Shown piece after piece: positions 12,325-22,299 of a DNA stretch of 27,326 nucleotides (its first letter is position 1; each line of letters starts with the position of its first letter). Origin of the DNA: Eimeria necatrix (Eukaryota; Apicomplexa; Conoidasida; Eucoccidiorida; Eimeriidae). The translations under genes and the position numbers were made by a program. The stretch lies in the NCBI RefSeq assembly GCF_000499385.1, contig NW_013654352.1, positions 1-27,326 on the forward strand, written 5' to 3'. The notes under the pieces are model-generated. The model was given only the letters and a program-made list of their open reading frames with translations, made no database searches and had not been told where the DNA came from.

Positions 12325-12533
12325 AGCAGTTCCAAACACGTGGGAGGCAGGCGCAGGGCTGCTGCTGCTGCTGCAGCGGATCCAGAGGCCGGCGCTCGCG
12401 ACGGCGCAGGGGAAGCAGCGAAGCCGCCGTTGTCGTGGCAGCAGGTGCTGCTGCTGCTGCTGCTGCTGCTGTTGCTGCTGCTGCAGCAAGGGCTGTAGGG
12501 GCCACTGAGTAGGTCTCTCGAATGATTCTGCAT
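10573..12533 (-). CDS. RAD51 paralog (RecA/Rad51-type ATPase), two exons in this model
   Basis: RAD51 paralogs are ATP-dependent accessory factors of homologous recombination in the nucleus. Exon 1 (12533-11048) shows the whole RecA core order: LDSVLGGGLPRG, Walker A GPSGAGKT (12203-12180), GCALFIDCSGGF with FLDIARGAL, VLRVFSAGELQQLLEAL, then Walker B IGIVVVDGLSS (near 11222-11190), then ALRVGLLLLQLCAATG and VATTTVASR. A phase-1 donor CAG|GTGCGG (intron 11047-10854) joins to CTGCAG|GGGCC and yields TEAGAPVSFLGRAWAHLPSLRLHL. This is the conserved 'ALGRxWxHxPxxRLxL' segment of RAD51D/XRCC3-like proteins, and the phase match supports the splice. The stop falls at 10573. I chose ATG 12533; the frame is open a little further to a GTG at 12593, and an upstream exon is possible. 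A roughly 195-residue GGPP/GAPS repeat interrupts the fold before Walker B. The C-terminal 70 residues after RLHL are low complexity, so one more intron may be missed. RAD51D is the nearest relative I can suggest, but the subfamily is uncertain. Confidence 0.85.
10854..11047 (-). repeat. CAG/CTG-rich intron of the RAD51 paralog
   Basis: Inferred 194-nt intron on the minus strand. It contains a pure (CAG)n tract on the plus strand at about 10870-10923, that is (CTG)n in the transcript just before the acceptor, and mixed CAG/CTG at 10980-11042. Reading through it would replace the conserved LGRAWAH segment with poly-Ala, which supports its removal. Confidence 0.65.
11226..11815. repeat. 42-bp GC minisatellite inside the RAD51 paralog
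   Basis: Tandem units of 42 bp begin at 11226, 11268, 11310, 11352 and 11394, each with a GGGGGGCCCCCC core, AAGGGGCCCC and CTCGCTGGGGG, ending in CTGGAT. To the right the units decay into irregular GGGGGCCCCC/GGGGCCCC words up to about 11815. On the minus strand each unit encodes 14 residues of the type GPLGGPPIQGAPSE. The cores are self-complementary and both strands stay open. Confidence 0.85.
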
Positions 12534-13707
12534 TCTATGGCAGCAGGAAAAGCAAGTGGCAGCTTCTAAGTTCCTGTTTCCCTCGCTTTCCACCTCCGGC
12601 CGGCCGGGTGCTGGCTGGGGCCCCCGGGGGGCCCCAGGAGCTGCTAGTGGCGTGAAGAAAACAACAAGACAAATATTTATGAAATTAAATTTTCAAATTG
12701 AAGGGGATTCCATCCAAATTGCCCTGTCAAGACAGCGCGCAAAGGCAAGACAGGGGGGCCCCACACCGGGCGGCCCAGATGGCGGGGGCCCCCCTGCGTG
12801 ACTTAACTGAAGAAAGCCGAATAATGAATAAAAATATTTAGTTAAATTGATTTAAAATGTTTAATTAAACCAATAAACCCTTTCTTTCGCCCCATTTTGA
12901 TCCTCCTCTTCTGCCAGTCCGCCAGCAGCAAATGCAGAAGCGGTGCAGCCATGCGACGGGCGGCGGCGGCGGAAACCTGGGCGAAATTCCACTGAGTTCG
13001 CAGCTAAAGCTAAAAATTATGAATTCATTTACTCAAAAAACAAATATTTCACGTTTTGGGGGGAATTTTGATGGCGAAATTGGCCAGATCAGGCAGAGGC
13101 AGCCCCGCTGGCGACAGTAGAGTGGGCAGCGCGCGCAGCAGTTTGGGGGCTTTTTGCGGCTTTTTCGTTTTAATTTAAGTCCATTGAAACAAAAATACTT
13201 TTTTGGTCTTTTGGCATTTAATTTATTCTCCTTTTCCCCCCAGAACCTCTCCCAGCGGCGCGGCGTGACCAGTGGTCAGCCTGCAGCCGCTGCGCCGTGG
13301 GTCTGCCTTTTCCATTTTCTCCACTTTCTTGGTATTACACTTGAGCTCTTTCAGCTAATTTTTTGCTAATTTTTTTATTAATTTCTTTTTTTTAATTCAA
13401 TAAAGGGAATTTAGAGAGCTCCGCTGCGCGCCAACTGTCTCTGGCTCATTTTGCACATTTTTTCTGTGCTGAAGTTCATCTTCAGCACTTTAATTGAGAC
13501 TATAAAGGGGAATTTAAGCCCCAAAAGATCCTTTTTGAAGTGCATGCGTCAGTTTTGGATTAGTGCTGGCTTTTCTGTTTCTCGTTTTCCCTTTGTAATT
13601 CCTTTTTGCTGCCAACTAATATACTTTTAAATACTTCTGAACCAGCTCTTCTCGCCAAATCTCGAAATAAAAAAACCTGCAAAACTCTAGAATTTGAAAA
13701 GAAAGAA
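12534..13707. other. Divergent intergenic region between the RAD51 paralog and EXO1-like genes
   Basis: About 1.2 kb between two divergently oriented starts. It holds short GGGGGCCCC blocks (about 12616-12640 and 12752-12796), an AT-rich stretch (12820-12880), a GC island with GGCGGCGGCGG (12955-12975) and T-rich DNA to the EXO1-like ATG. Several frames of 60-80 codons have no recognisable content. This is the candidate promoter region for both genes; no motif can be assigned. Confidence 0.5.
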
Positions 13708-15378
13708 ATGGGGGCCACAGAGCTTTGGAAAGCAATTCGAAATGAAGCAGCAAAGAAGACAAGTCTTTGCTGTTTCCGCCACCAGCGCCTCGCTGTAGAC
13801 GTAAGACTTTTTGTTGCATTTTGGCTTTTAATTCAATTAATAACCATTTAATTATCTACAAAAATAAAACTTTTCATTGCTTTTGCCTTTTAATTTAATT
13901 AATTGTCATTTAATTGCCATTTAAGGGCCATTAACATTCATTCAATTGGCTCCAAAAAATGTATTTAGCTCAGCTAGTGTTCAGCACCAGCTGCGTTGCT
14001 GTTTCTGGCTTTCCGCGCTTTCTTTTCGTAATTTACTTCTCCATTTATTTTTAATTTATTTATTTTCTTTTTTTAATTCAAATAATTCCATTTTCCGTTT
14101 CTAAATGCAAACCTTTTGCTGTTTGCGCTGCGCAGATCGCCGGCTGGATCGACAGGGTGCGCGTTTGCTGCGGGAAGCTGTTGAAGAGAAATAAAGTTGT
14201 TGTAATTGAATAATAATTAATTAATAATTAATTAATAATTAATTAATAATTATATAATCAAATAAATAAACAAAAAATGAATTTAAATTGCAAATTTAAA
14301 TCAAAAGATAGCCCGAATTCACTTGAAAGAAGAGAAAGCCACATAAGACAGTCTTGTTGAATGCAAAAACATTCAAGTTTTGCTTTTCGCATTTATTTCT
14401 TCTGCAAAACATCTCTATATTAATCCAAAAGGCATATAAAAAATAAAAAGAATTAAAAATAGATTTTTAATTTCAATTTAAAACAACACAAGTAGACACT
14501 TTCTTGTTTTTGCAAGTTATGCATTTGAATACTTTTCACTCCGTGCTGCAGACACCGCAGCAAATTCTAATTGCAAGAAATTGTCAGTTTTTATTTTTTG
14601 GAATTAAAATTAAAATTCGGTTTTTAATGTTTTCATTTTATATACTTTTAATGGATAATCAATTTGGAGCTGTTTTCGCCAAAAGAAATAAATCAAAAAG
14701 CCTAACTTGCATGTACTTTATAGTGTCAAAAATAAATTTCAGAATTTCGGAGAAGTATTTATTTCCATTTCCAATCCACAGCTTCTAATTTAGTTTTCTT
14801 GAATGAGAATTATAATATAATTTATTTATTTATTTCAAATAAATATATTTTAATTGATATATTTGTCCCGTTTCGCTTGCCACTACTTGAGGAATTTTTT
14901 AAACTTTTTTCCTTTCTTTTTCTGATTTTACACTTTTCTGTTATGCATAAATTAAAACTCCATTTAAAAACTAAAAAGTCTTTTATTCTATTTTGTTTTT
15001 CTCTAAATGCGGTTTTCTCGTTTCAGCTAATTAATGAATTTTGATTAATTCATTTTAAAAAATAAATTATTTCAAATAATTGAAAATGCAACAAATAAAG
15101 AATTAAGTAAAATTATGAATTTATATTTTTCTCCGAAGAAGAACTTGTCGAACTTGACAAAAACATATTTTTCAAAATTGTTTTATTTCAAATTTGCTGG
15201 ATTGCTTCATGGCTACGAAGAATGCGAAATTTTAAAATTACAAAAAAATTAAATTATGTTTTTAATTTTAAAAACAAAAATCTTTTTATTTTAGTTTTGT
15301 TCTATTGTGGCTTTTGCTTTAGGCGATCCGCCCTGCAGCGCTGCAGCTGCTGCAGGAGCAGCAGCAGCTAAACTCCCG

Positions 15379-15419
<41 letters not shown>

Positions 15420-15736
15420 CTCCTTCTGCTTTGTCTCCCTCGGATTTGCCTTCTTCTCTTTTGTCTCTATTTGCTGCTGCTTGGGCCTCGATTGGCCAGC
15501 GGCTTTCTTTGCTGCAGCAGGCAGAGATCGAACCGGTAAGCAGCAAAAGAAGCAGCAGCAGCAGCAGCAGCTGCTGCTGCTGCTGCTGCTTTTTCTCCTC
15601 CTGGAAAGCAGCAGCAGCTGCTGCTATTGCTTCCTGCTTTTGTTTCTGGGAAGCAGCGGCAGCGGCTGCTGCAACTTCCCGCTTCTGCTGCTGGGAAGCA
15701 GCAGCAGCTGCTGCTGCTGCCTCCTACTTCTGCCGC

Positions 15737-15790
<54 letters not shown>

Positions 15791-16039
15791 AGCTCGCGTC
15801 TCTCTGAGTTGGGTGTTTGCAGATATTTGTGTTTGAAGGAGCTCCTCTGAAGGCTAAAGAGGAGAAGCAGCAAAAGAAGAAGCAGTAAGACAAAAGAAGA
15901 AAAGAAAATAAATGAATTTAAATTGATAAAATAAAATCAAATTTAATTTTTATTTTTTGTTTATTTGCGGCCTCTGCAGCATTTCCTTTTTCAATTATTT
16001 TTTCACTTTTGCTCAAAGACACATTATGACAAAGACGCA

Positions 16040-16088
<49 letters not shown>

Positions 16089-17909
16089 TGCAGGTTTGCG
16101 GCAGCTGCAGCAGCAGCAGCAGTTCGCCTGCAGGCTGCGGGCGACGCTGCAGGGGCTTTGCATGCAGCTCGTGCTGCAGCAGCAAATTTAATTGTCTTTG
16201 ATTTATTTCGAATTTTTGTTCAACAAAAATTAAAAAGTTTGGGGTGTACGTACATCGTGGCCCCTTATGAAGCAAAAGCACAAATTGCTCAACTTGCTGC
16301 TGCTGGAGTTGCTGCAGCAGCAGTTTCAGAAGACATGGAGCTGCTAGCCTATGGCTGCACACAAGTCAGAATAGGACTTTTGCTGCTGCTGCTGCTGCTG
16401 CTGCTGCAGCTGCTGTTGCTGTCGGTACTGTTGGCGGTGTTGCTGCTGCTGCTAAGGGTGTTGGTGTTGCTGCTGCTGCCACTATTGGCTGTGGTGCTGC
16501 TGCTGCTGTTGACACTCATGCTGTGCAGGCTGCTCTGTTGTTGCTGCTGCATGCAGCAGCTGCTGCTGCTGCTGCTGCGGCATCTTGTGCTGCAGCTGCT
16601 GCTGCTGCTGTTTGCTTCTACTAACCTTTTGTTTTGCTTCTGCTGCTTTTGACTGTTTGGATATTCATTCGTTTGTTTCGGGTGTATGTTCAGCTCCTCT
16701 CAGGTGTACGCGCAGATGGCTCTGCCTTTTTAATTTCTTTTTCTTTTTTCAACTCTTCCAAATCCCTTTCGCTGCAGCAGCAGAGTTGGAGTGTACGTAC
16801 ACTGCAAGTGGCCAGGTGTCTGCTGAGCTTCGAAGCAGCAGCGAACAAAAAGGGAACAGTCAATTTGAAGGATGCAATTGCACTTATAAACAAACACGGC
16901 GATCTGGAGGCAGTGAGTTGCCAATAAAGCAAAGACAAATGAGTAAAAGTGGAAATAAATGAATAAAAGAACTTCTGAAAAGCAGAAAAAGTGAAATTCA
17001 GCGGCAGCAGAAGGCAAATGAAGCAGCAGCAGCTGCCTTGAACTGCAGCAGCAGCGAAAGAAACACAAACGGAGCCCCACAGACACCCAGAGCTGTCCCA
17101 AAAGTTAATAAATGAATAAAAATAAACATTTTAGGCATTAAAACCAAACAAAATGGATTTAAAAATGGTAATTTCCCCGCAGATTGAACGAAGCCTCTGC
17201 GCCGTGGAGAGCGACCCACACGAATCCAGGTGTACGTACACCTCAGCAGGCAGCACGCAGAAGCTGCTGCTGGCGTACAGACACCAGACGGTTTTTGCAT
17301 TTGACGAAAAAGTGAGAAAAAAGGGAAAATAAAAAGAATAAATGTGTTTTTAATTGGTTTTTTTCGCTAATTTCCTCATTATTTACATATTTTCTGCCTT
17401 TATGAAGCATAAATGGACTTATTTTTGCCCGTTTTGCACATTTTGGGAATACAGGCTTATAGGCTTCGGCCAAAAAAAGAAAAGAAAAAAGAAAAAAAGA
17501 ATTTTAAAATAAAACCACAGCAACAGAAACTCTGCTGCTGCAGGCATTTATTTCTTTTTTTCAAATTTGAATTTTAATTTATTTCCATTTCTGAGTTGAT
17601 ATCTTCCTTTCAAATTTGAATTTTGGTTATTCATTTCCACTTTTGAGTTTATTTCTTCTTTGCAAATTTGAATTTTAATTTACTTCCACTTTTGAATTTA
17701 TTTCTTTCCCCGAATTTGAATTTTAATTTACTTCCACTTTTGAATTTATTTATTTTTTTCAAAGTTGAATTTTAATTTATTTCCATTTTTTTGATTTATT
17801 TATTTTGCTGCAGCACCAAATCTTATCTGTCCCCCTGACAAATCCGCCGCAGCCCCTCGACGGCCAACTGCAGCAAATTGCGGGTCAGCCACTTCGCCTG
17901 GCTTTTTAA
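13708..17909 (+). CDS. EXO1-like XPG/Rad2-family nuclease, seven-exon model, degenerate metal site
   Basis: The XPG/Rad2 family cuts flapped, nicked or recessed DNA; EXO1 resects 5' ends in recombination and mismatch repair. Exons inferred: 13708-13800 (MGATELWKAI...QRLAVD); 14136-about 14195 (IAGWIDRVRVCC, weak donor); 15323-15535 (ends LLQQAEIEP); 15823-15884 (IFVFEGAPLKAK); 16019-16364 (poly-Ala helical part, LQAAGDAAGALHAA, then LKSLGCTYIVAPYEAKAQ and SEDMELLAYGC); 16694-16912 (ARCLLSFEAAANKKGTVNLK, then helix-hairpin-helix DAIALINKHGDLEA); 17183-17311 (LLLAYRHQTVFAFDEK); 17814-17909 (HQILSVPLTNPPQPLDGQL, stop TAA). The second and third are the least certain. All junctions keep phase and use GT-AG; the GTCAGA donor after 16364 is poor. 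The order reproduces XPG-N, XPG-I, H2TH and the 'RHQ-VFDP-L-PL' tail of EXO1, giving about 405 residues with no C-terminal partner-binding extension. By human EXO1 numbering D30, E150 and D171 are kept, D78 and D173 are Glu, D152 is Lys, and the GCDY Asp is missing. A non-catalytic paralog is possible. Confidence 0.8.
14210..14253. repeat. 11-bp AT tandem repeat in an intron of the EXO1-like gene
   Basis: The unit TAATAATTAAT is repeated about four times without interruption, shortly after exon 2 of the EXO1-like gene and inside the long AT-rich intron that runs to 15322. That intron otherwise holds A/T-rich DNA with no clear exon. Confidence 0.75.
15536..15822 (+). repeat. CAG/CTG-filled intron of the EXO1-like gene
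   Basis: Inferred phase-0 intron from GTAAGC to GTGTTTGCAG. It contains several GGGAAGCAGCAGCAGCTGCTG-type blocks (15600-15720) and a pure CTG tract (about 15740-15792) directly before the acceptor. It is open as poly-Ser, poly-Leu or poly-Cys and could be miscalled as exon, but only removing it joins AEIEP to IFVFEG as in the family. Confidence 0.65.
16243..16256. repeat. Near copy of the GGTGTACGTACACC palindrome (in exon)
   Basis: GGTGTACGTACATC, 13 of 14 matches, lies in the XPG-I exon of the EXO1-like gene and encodes the GCTYIV residues before APYEA. It causes no length change relative to the family. Confidence 0.6.
16790..16803. repeat. Variant palindrome AGTGTACGTACACT (in exon)
   Basis: A 14-bp perfect palindrome differing from the main motif by a matched pair of outer bases, so symmetry is kept. 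It lies in the H2TH-containing exon of the EXO1-like gene, encoding SVRTL. Confidence 0.65.
17229..17242. repeat. GGTGTACGTACACC palindrome, exact copy (in exon)
   Basis: Exact copy inside exon 17183-17311 of the EXO1-like gene, encoding RCTYT. With its flanking A and T it forms a 16-bp perfect palindrome. Confidence 0.85.
17562..17805. repeat. About 50-bp AT-rich tandem repeat in the last intron of the EXO1-like gene
   Basis: Five starts of the CAAATTTGAATTTTAATTTA word, some degenerate, lie at about 17562, 17611, 17663, 17711 and 17760, each followed by TTTCCACTTTTGAATTTATTT. The period is 48-52 bp. The array fills the second half of intron 17312-17813, ending just before the acceptor of the last exon. 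Confidence 0.8.
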
Positions 17910-17917
17910 TTAGACAG

Positions 17918-18175
17918 CTAGCTGGCTAGCTGATTAGTTATTTGGCTAGCTAGCTAGCCAGCTAGCTAGCTAGCTAGCTAGATAGGTTGATGGGTAGCTA
18001 GCCAAATATAGAGTCCGCTAGTTGGTTCGCTAGCTGGCTGGCTATCCAGCTAGCTGGCTAGCTAGCTAGCTAGCCAGCCAGCTAACGAGCCAGCGAGCTA
18101 GCCAGCCAGCTAGCTAGCAAGCGAGCTAGCCAGCTAGCCAGCAAGCGAGCTAGCCAGCCAGCTAGCCAGTCGAGT
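17918..18175. repeat. GCTAGC/AGCTAGCC tetranucleotide array
   Basis: About 260 bp of GCTAGC, GGCTAGCC and CCAGCTAG words, imperfect and partly self-complementary, starting right after the stop of the EXO1-like gene. It could form many short hairpins in the 3' UTR of that transcript. Confidence 0.85.
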
Positions 18176-18497
18176 TACTCACCTTTGTTTGGAGATAACT
18201 GGCAGAAAAGAAATTAAATTGTTTTTCATTTTATCCTTTTCAGGCCCCCTTCTTAATCCTTCCGTCTCTGCTGCAGTTTGCACTGGCCTTCTCCATCCCC
18301 TGCTGCTGTCTCCTTTGCCTTCTTTCTTTCCTCTCTTTTCAAATCAAAACCAAAAAGCCACTTTTAGGCAAACAGGGGCCCCCATGGGGCCCCCTGGGGG
18401 CCCCCCACAGGGTCCAGGGGGGCCCCCGTGGGGCCCCCAAGAGCGGTGGCCCTCGTGGGGCCCCAAGGGGGGCCCTAGGGAGGGCCCCAGAGGGAGC

Positions 18498-18575
18498 CCC
18501 AAGGGGGCCCCCAAGGGGGCCCCCAAGGGGGCCCCCAAGGGGGCCCCCAAGGGGGCCCCCAAGGGGGCCCCCATG
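18498..18575. repeat. 12-bp AAGGGGGCCCCC minisatellite
   Basis: Six perfect tandem copies of AAGGGGGCCCCC, then one ending in ATGGGGGG. In the plus-strand frame they read GAPK repeats. Each unit centre is self-complementary. Looser GGGGCCCC words extend on both sides (18375-18625). Confidence 0.9.
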
Positions 18576-18692
18576 GGGGGCCCCATGTGGCGGACCATGG
18601 GGTGGCCCCCAAGGGGCCCCCAGCAGCACGTGGGCTGCTCTACAGGAAGCATGTGGGGGGCTGGACGTAGCAGGGAAGCAGCAGCAACACCA

Positions 18693-18693
<1 letters not shown>

Positions 18694-18742
<49 letters not shown>
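18694..18742. repeat. (CTG)n tract
   Basis: An uninterrupted run of about 16 CTG triplets following AGCAGCAACACCAG. Similar tracts lie at 18997-19037 (CAG), 19139-19181 (CTG), 19415-19450 (CAG) and 19899-19939 (CTG), all outside recognisable genes. Confidence 0.95.
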
Positions 18743-18998
18743 AGGGAAGCAAGAGAAGAGGCGCGGATTTGAGGATGGGGATAAAAGGTCATGTAGAGAC
18801 AGCTGGGATGGTAGTGAGGGCCCCCTTGTGGGGTTATCAGCAACAAGAAAAAGAAAAATAAAAATAAAAAAAGAAAAAGAAAATAAAAAAAGAAAAAGAA
18901 ACAAAAGTAGAAATGCAAGTCAGGCTGGCTGGGCGGCGCTGCTGGGAGGTGACGGCGAAAGAAAAGCTGACGCGACGCAGCAGCAACGCGCATGCACT

Positions 18999-19039
<41 letters not shown>

Positions 19040-19136
19040 TGGCCCTGCCAGGAACAGGGAGAAGCAGCAGCAGGAGGCGACCCCCGCAGGAGAAGCAAAT
19101 AGATATGATGAGGGGCTGCTTTCTGGGGCAGAGTCA

Positions 19137-19180
<44 letters not shown>

Positions 19181-19415
19181 ATGCGGAAATACATTGCTGC
19201 TACCGCGGCTTTGCCCCTGTCGTTTGCTGCTGCTGCGCGCCTCAGTTTGCTGCTGCGACTCCCTGGAGGAAAACAGAAGCAAAAAGAGAAATAAAAAAGA
19301 AAAAGAAAGGAATGAAAAGAAAGAAATAAAAACAAGAAAGAAAGACGCAAAAAGAAACAGAGACGCGAGGCTTTCTGATCCCTTTCCAGGCGCAGCAGAA
19401 TCCCCTGCAGCAACT

Positions 19416-19451
<36 letters not shown>

Positions 19452-19832
19452 CCTGCTGCTGCGCTGCTGCCTGAAATTAATACTCCTCTGTCTGCTGCTG
19501 AGCCAGAGGGGCCCCAAAAGAATAAAATGAAGGCCCAAGCAGCCAAACAACTACACAAAAGAGCAGAAAATATAAGAGAGGGGGGGCCCCCCCTGCTCTC
19601 AGGGGCCCCTAAGGAGCTGGGGCCCCTTTTGGGGGGCCCCCTGGGGGCCCCCCGTGGGGGCCCCCAGGCAGGGGCCCCCCATGGGGGCCCCCCTGGGGGC
19701 CCCCATGGGGGCCCCCATGGGGCTTCGCAGTTGGGTGTTAATTTGATTAGAGTTGTAATTCATAATGATGAAAACTTGGAGCCTCTTTTGTACAAGGGTT
19801 TGCCCTTGTCTGTTTTTGTTGAAGGGAAATAA

Positions 19833-19896
19833 AAAGTTGAAAGAAATGAACATTTAAAACGCCTCAGCAGCAGTCTTTTACTTCACTTTTTCCCCT

Positions 19897-19940
<44 letters not shown>

Positions 19941-21440
19941 CTTTTGTTCTTGTTTGGGTTTAAACCGCTACGATTTGCTTCAGGCTCTTAGCCGAGTTTA
20001 GAGGCATCAAACTTCTAAGTGAATAAAATAAAAATAAAAAAGAATAAATAAATTAAACAAAAATAAAAGTTCTAAATTATGTAAGTTGGCAAAAAAACCC
20101 GAAATGAATTGAGCAAAAGTGTTGAAAATAACTTAAAGAAGCAAAAGTTCATAAAAGGATTTAAACAAAGACTCTGAATTGATTTAAAAAATGTTTAAAA
20201 TGATATTTCAAAACTAACTACATTAATTGATTAGAACAAAAAACATTTAAAGTTATATTTCAAAACCAAGAAAGTAAACTTATTTAAAAATGTTTGAAAT
20301 GATATTTCAAAACTGAGAATGCACTTGTGCGCTGAAAGGCAAAAGTGTTGCTGCCAGATGGGAATTTTGGCTGAGGGGAAAGGAAAGAAAAGTCAACTTA
20401 AAAAAATAATAATAATAAAAATAATAATAAAAAATAAAAAAAGATAAAAAGAGAAAAGGATCGAGGGGTTAAAGTGAGGAAAGCAGTCAAAATCAATTAT
20501 AATGGAAAAGTCTGGAATTGAATGCGCATTTGAATCAAATTTAAAAAGATAAGAAAAAGAAAATAAACAAAGAAATAAATAAAAAAGAAAAAGTTCAGAT
20601 TCTTCTTTTCAATTTCAATTAATTATAATGAAAAAACTGGAACTGAATTTGCAAATGAAGTTGAATTCTAAAGCCTCAGCGGAAGCAACTAATTTCCAGT
20701 GAAGAAAAAAGAATAATAAAAAGTAAATTAATTTCTTACAAGGATAGAAATTAATAAAAAAAAAGAAAAGAGAAATAAATAAAAAGATGAAATTGCAAAA
20801 TGCGGGAAATAAAAAGGCAACACAAAGATGTTGGCAAAAATGCAAAAAGATGAATTTAACAGAAATACAAAATTTTAAAAAGTAAAAAAGGAATAAAAAA
20901 TATTCAATTAATAAAAAATGGGAAACAAAGAATAAATTTAAATAGTAAGAATGGAAAATAAAGAATAAATTTAAATAAAAGAACGGGGAATAAGAAACAA
21001 ATTCAAAACATGAAAAATGGGAAATAAGAAGGAGATTCAATTAATAAAGAATAGCAAACAAAGAAGAAATTGAAACAAAAAGAATGCAAATAAAAAAGAA
21101 ATTAAAATAAAAAGAATGGAGAAATTTGCAGCAACAAAAATGCTGCTGAGGGGCCTCAGAGGAATTTTGAATGATTATTTTCTTTTGTTTTTTAATTTCA
21201 AAACTTAAAAAATAAAATTTAGAAATAAAACAAAATAAAGAATTAATATTTCTGCGACTGGCAGTAGCCAATAAAGAAGCGAACAAATGGGCAATCTTTT
21301 CTCTTTTTTCACTTTTTGCAAAAGTGCCAAATAAACAAATCAAAATCTAATTCTGATAAAAAATTAAAAACCCCTTTTTTCAATAAAGGCCTTTTAATGC
21401 GGCCAAACTCCCCGTTGGTGGGGTTGTTGTCATTTTAAAT
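19833..21440. other. AT-rich intergenic region
   Basis: After a CTG tract at 19899-19939 the sequence is A-rich on the plus strand, with repeated AAATAAA, AAAAAGAAAA and similar words, including a near repeat of ATGTTTAAAATGATATTTCAAAAC at about 20190-20315. Minus-strand frames of 100-141 codons at 20615-21343 are Phe/Leu-rich only because of this composition. No gene is supported. Confidence 0.6.
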
Positions 21441-21478
21441 ACCCTATGTCACCAAACAGCCCCAGCCACTGCCTTTGT

Positions 21479-21925
21479 AGGGGCCCCTGGGGGCCCCTGG
21501 GGCCCCTGGGGGCCCCTGGGGGCCCCTGGGGCCTCTGGGGGCCCCTGGGGCCTCTGGGGGCCCCTGGGGCGTCTGGGGGCCCCTGGGGCCTCTGGGGGCC
21601 CCTGGGGGCCCCTTGGGGCCCCTGGGAGTTCCTGATGGCCCCTGGGGGCCCCTAGGGGGCCCCTAGGGCCTCTCTGGTGGGGCTTGGGGGCCCCAGGCGC
21701 TGCAGTGGGGGGCAGGGGGCCCCCTAGCCGCTAGGCTTTGTAGGCAGAAGGGCCTCTAATATATTCTGATTTAAGAATTTGATTTGGGGGCCCCTGGGGA
21801 GCCCCTGATGCTGCTCATTGCCCAGGGGCCCCCCTACAGGCTGGGCAAGCCCCACCCCTAGGGGGGCCCCTGGGGGCCCCTGGGGGCCCCCCACTTGGCA
21901 GGCCTTAGGGGGGCCCCGGGGGCCC
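21479..21925. repeat. GGGGCCCCTGG minisatellite array
   Basis: Tandem GGGGGCCCCTGGGG and GGCCTCTGGGGG words, fairly regular from 21479 to 21662 with units of about 9 and 21 bp, then scattered GGGGGCCCC blocks to about 21925. Not obviously part of a gene. Confidence 0.85.
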
Positions 21926-22285
21926 CCGTTAGAGTGCTGTAGGGCGCGGGTAGCTAGCTGTAGCCGGTACTAGTGATAAAAAAGCTAATAAATAAAAAAA
22001 GAATAATTAGAAATGGATTAAAAGTATTGGATGTGAAGATGGAAAGTAAAAGATTGAAAAAGAAAGAAAAAGAAAAGGACAAGAGAGAGGCGTGGGCTGG
22101 CTAAGGGCTGGGCAGAAGGAAATAAGGGAAGATCTGGAGAAGTGGAAGAGGAAAAGTGGAAAGACAAAAAGAAATAAATGGAATTTAAAGAAAAGAATTC
22201 AAAGAAAGTCCCGGGCAGCGCAGAAAAGAGGGAAAATGAAATAAAATAAAAAGCGGAATGGAAAGAAAGAAAGGAGCAGTGCTGG

Positions 22286-22299
22286 GGTGTACGTACACC
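22286..22299. repeat. GGTGTACGTACACC palindrome, exact copy
   Basis: Exact copy in purine-rich intergenic DNA, in the context GGGGTGTACGTACACCTGGGG. Confidence 0.85.

Larger units (their letters stand above)
18189..19832 (+). other. Low-complexity 547-codon open frame, doubtful as a gene
   Basis: A long plus-strand frame built from simple repeats: GGPP and GAPK runs from GGGGGCCCCC DNA (about residues 65-145), four poly-Ala tracts from CAG/CTG, and Lys-Arg-Asn-rich parts from AAAGAAAAAG. The minus strand is also open over much of it, as expected for such repeats. Only two pieces look non-repetitive: 18244-18350, where a different frame after TTTTCAG reads like a membrane helix (FLILPSLLQFALAFSIP), and the end, 19729-19832 (LGVNLIRVVIHNDENLEPLL), which follows GCTTCGCAG. 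No domain is recognised. It may contain real exons but probably not this whole frame. Confidence 0.25.

Noticed and set aside
20615..21343. Phe/Leu-rich minus-strand frames that look like membrane proteins
   Set aside because: They arise from A-rich plus-strand DNA; the amino-acid make-up follows base composition, with no conserved pattern or good start context.
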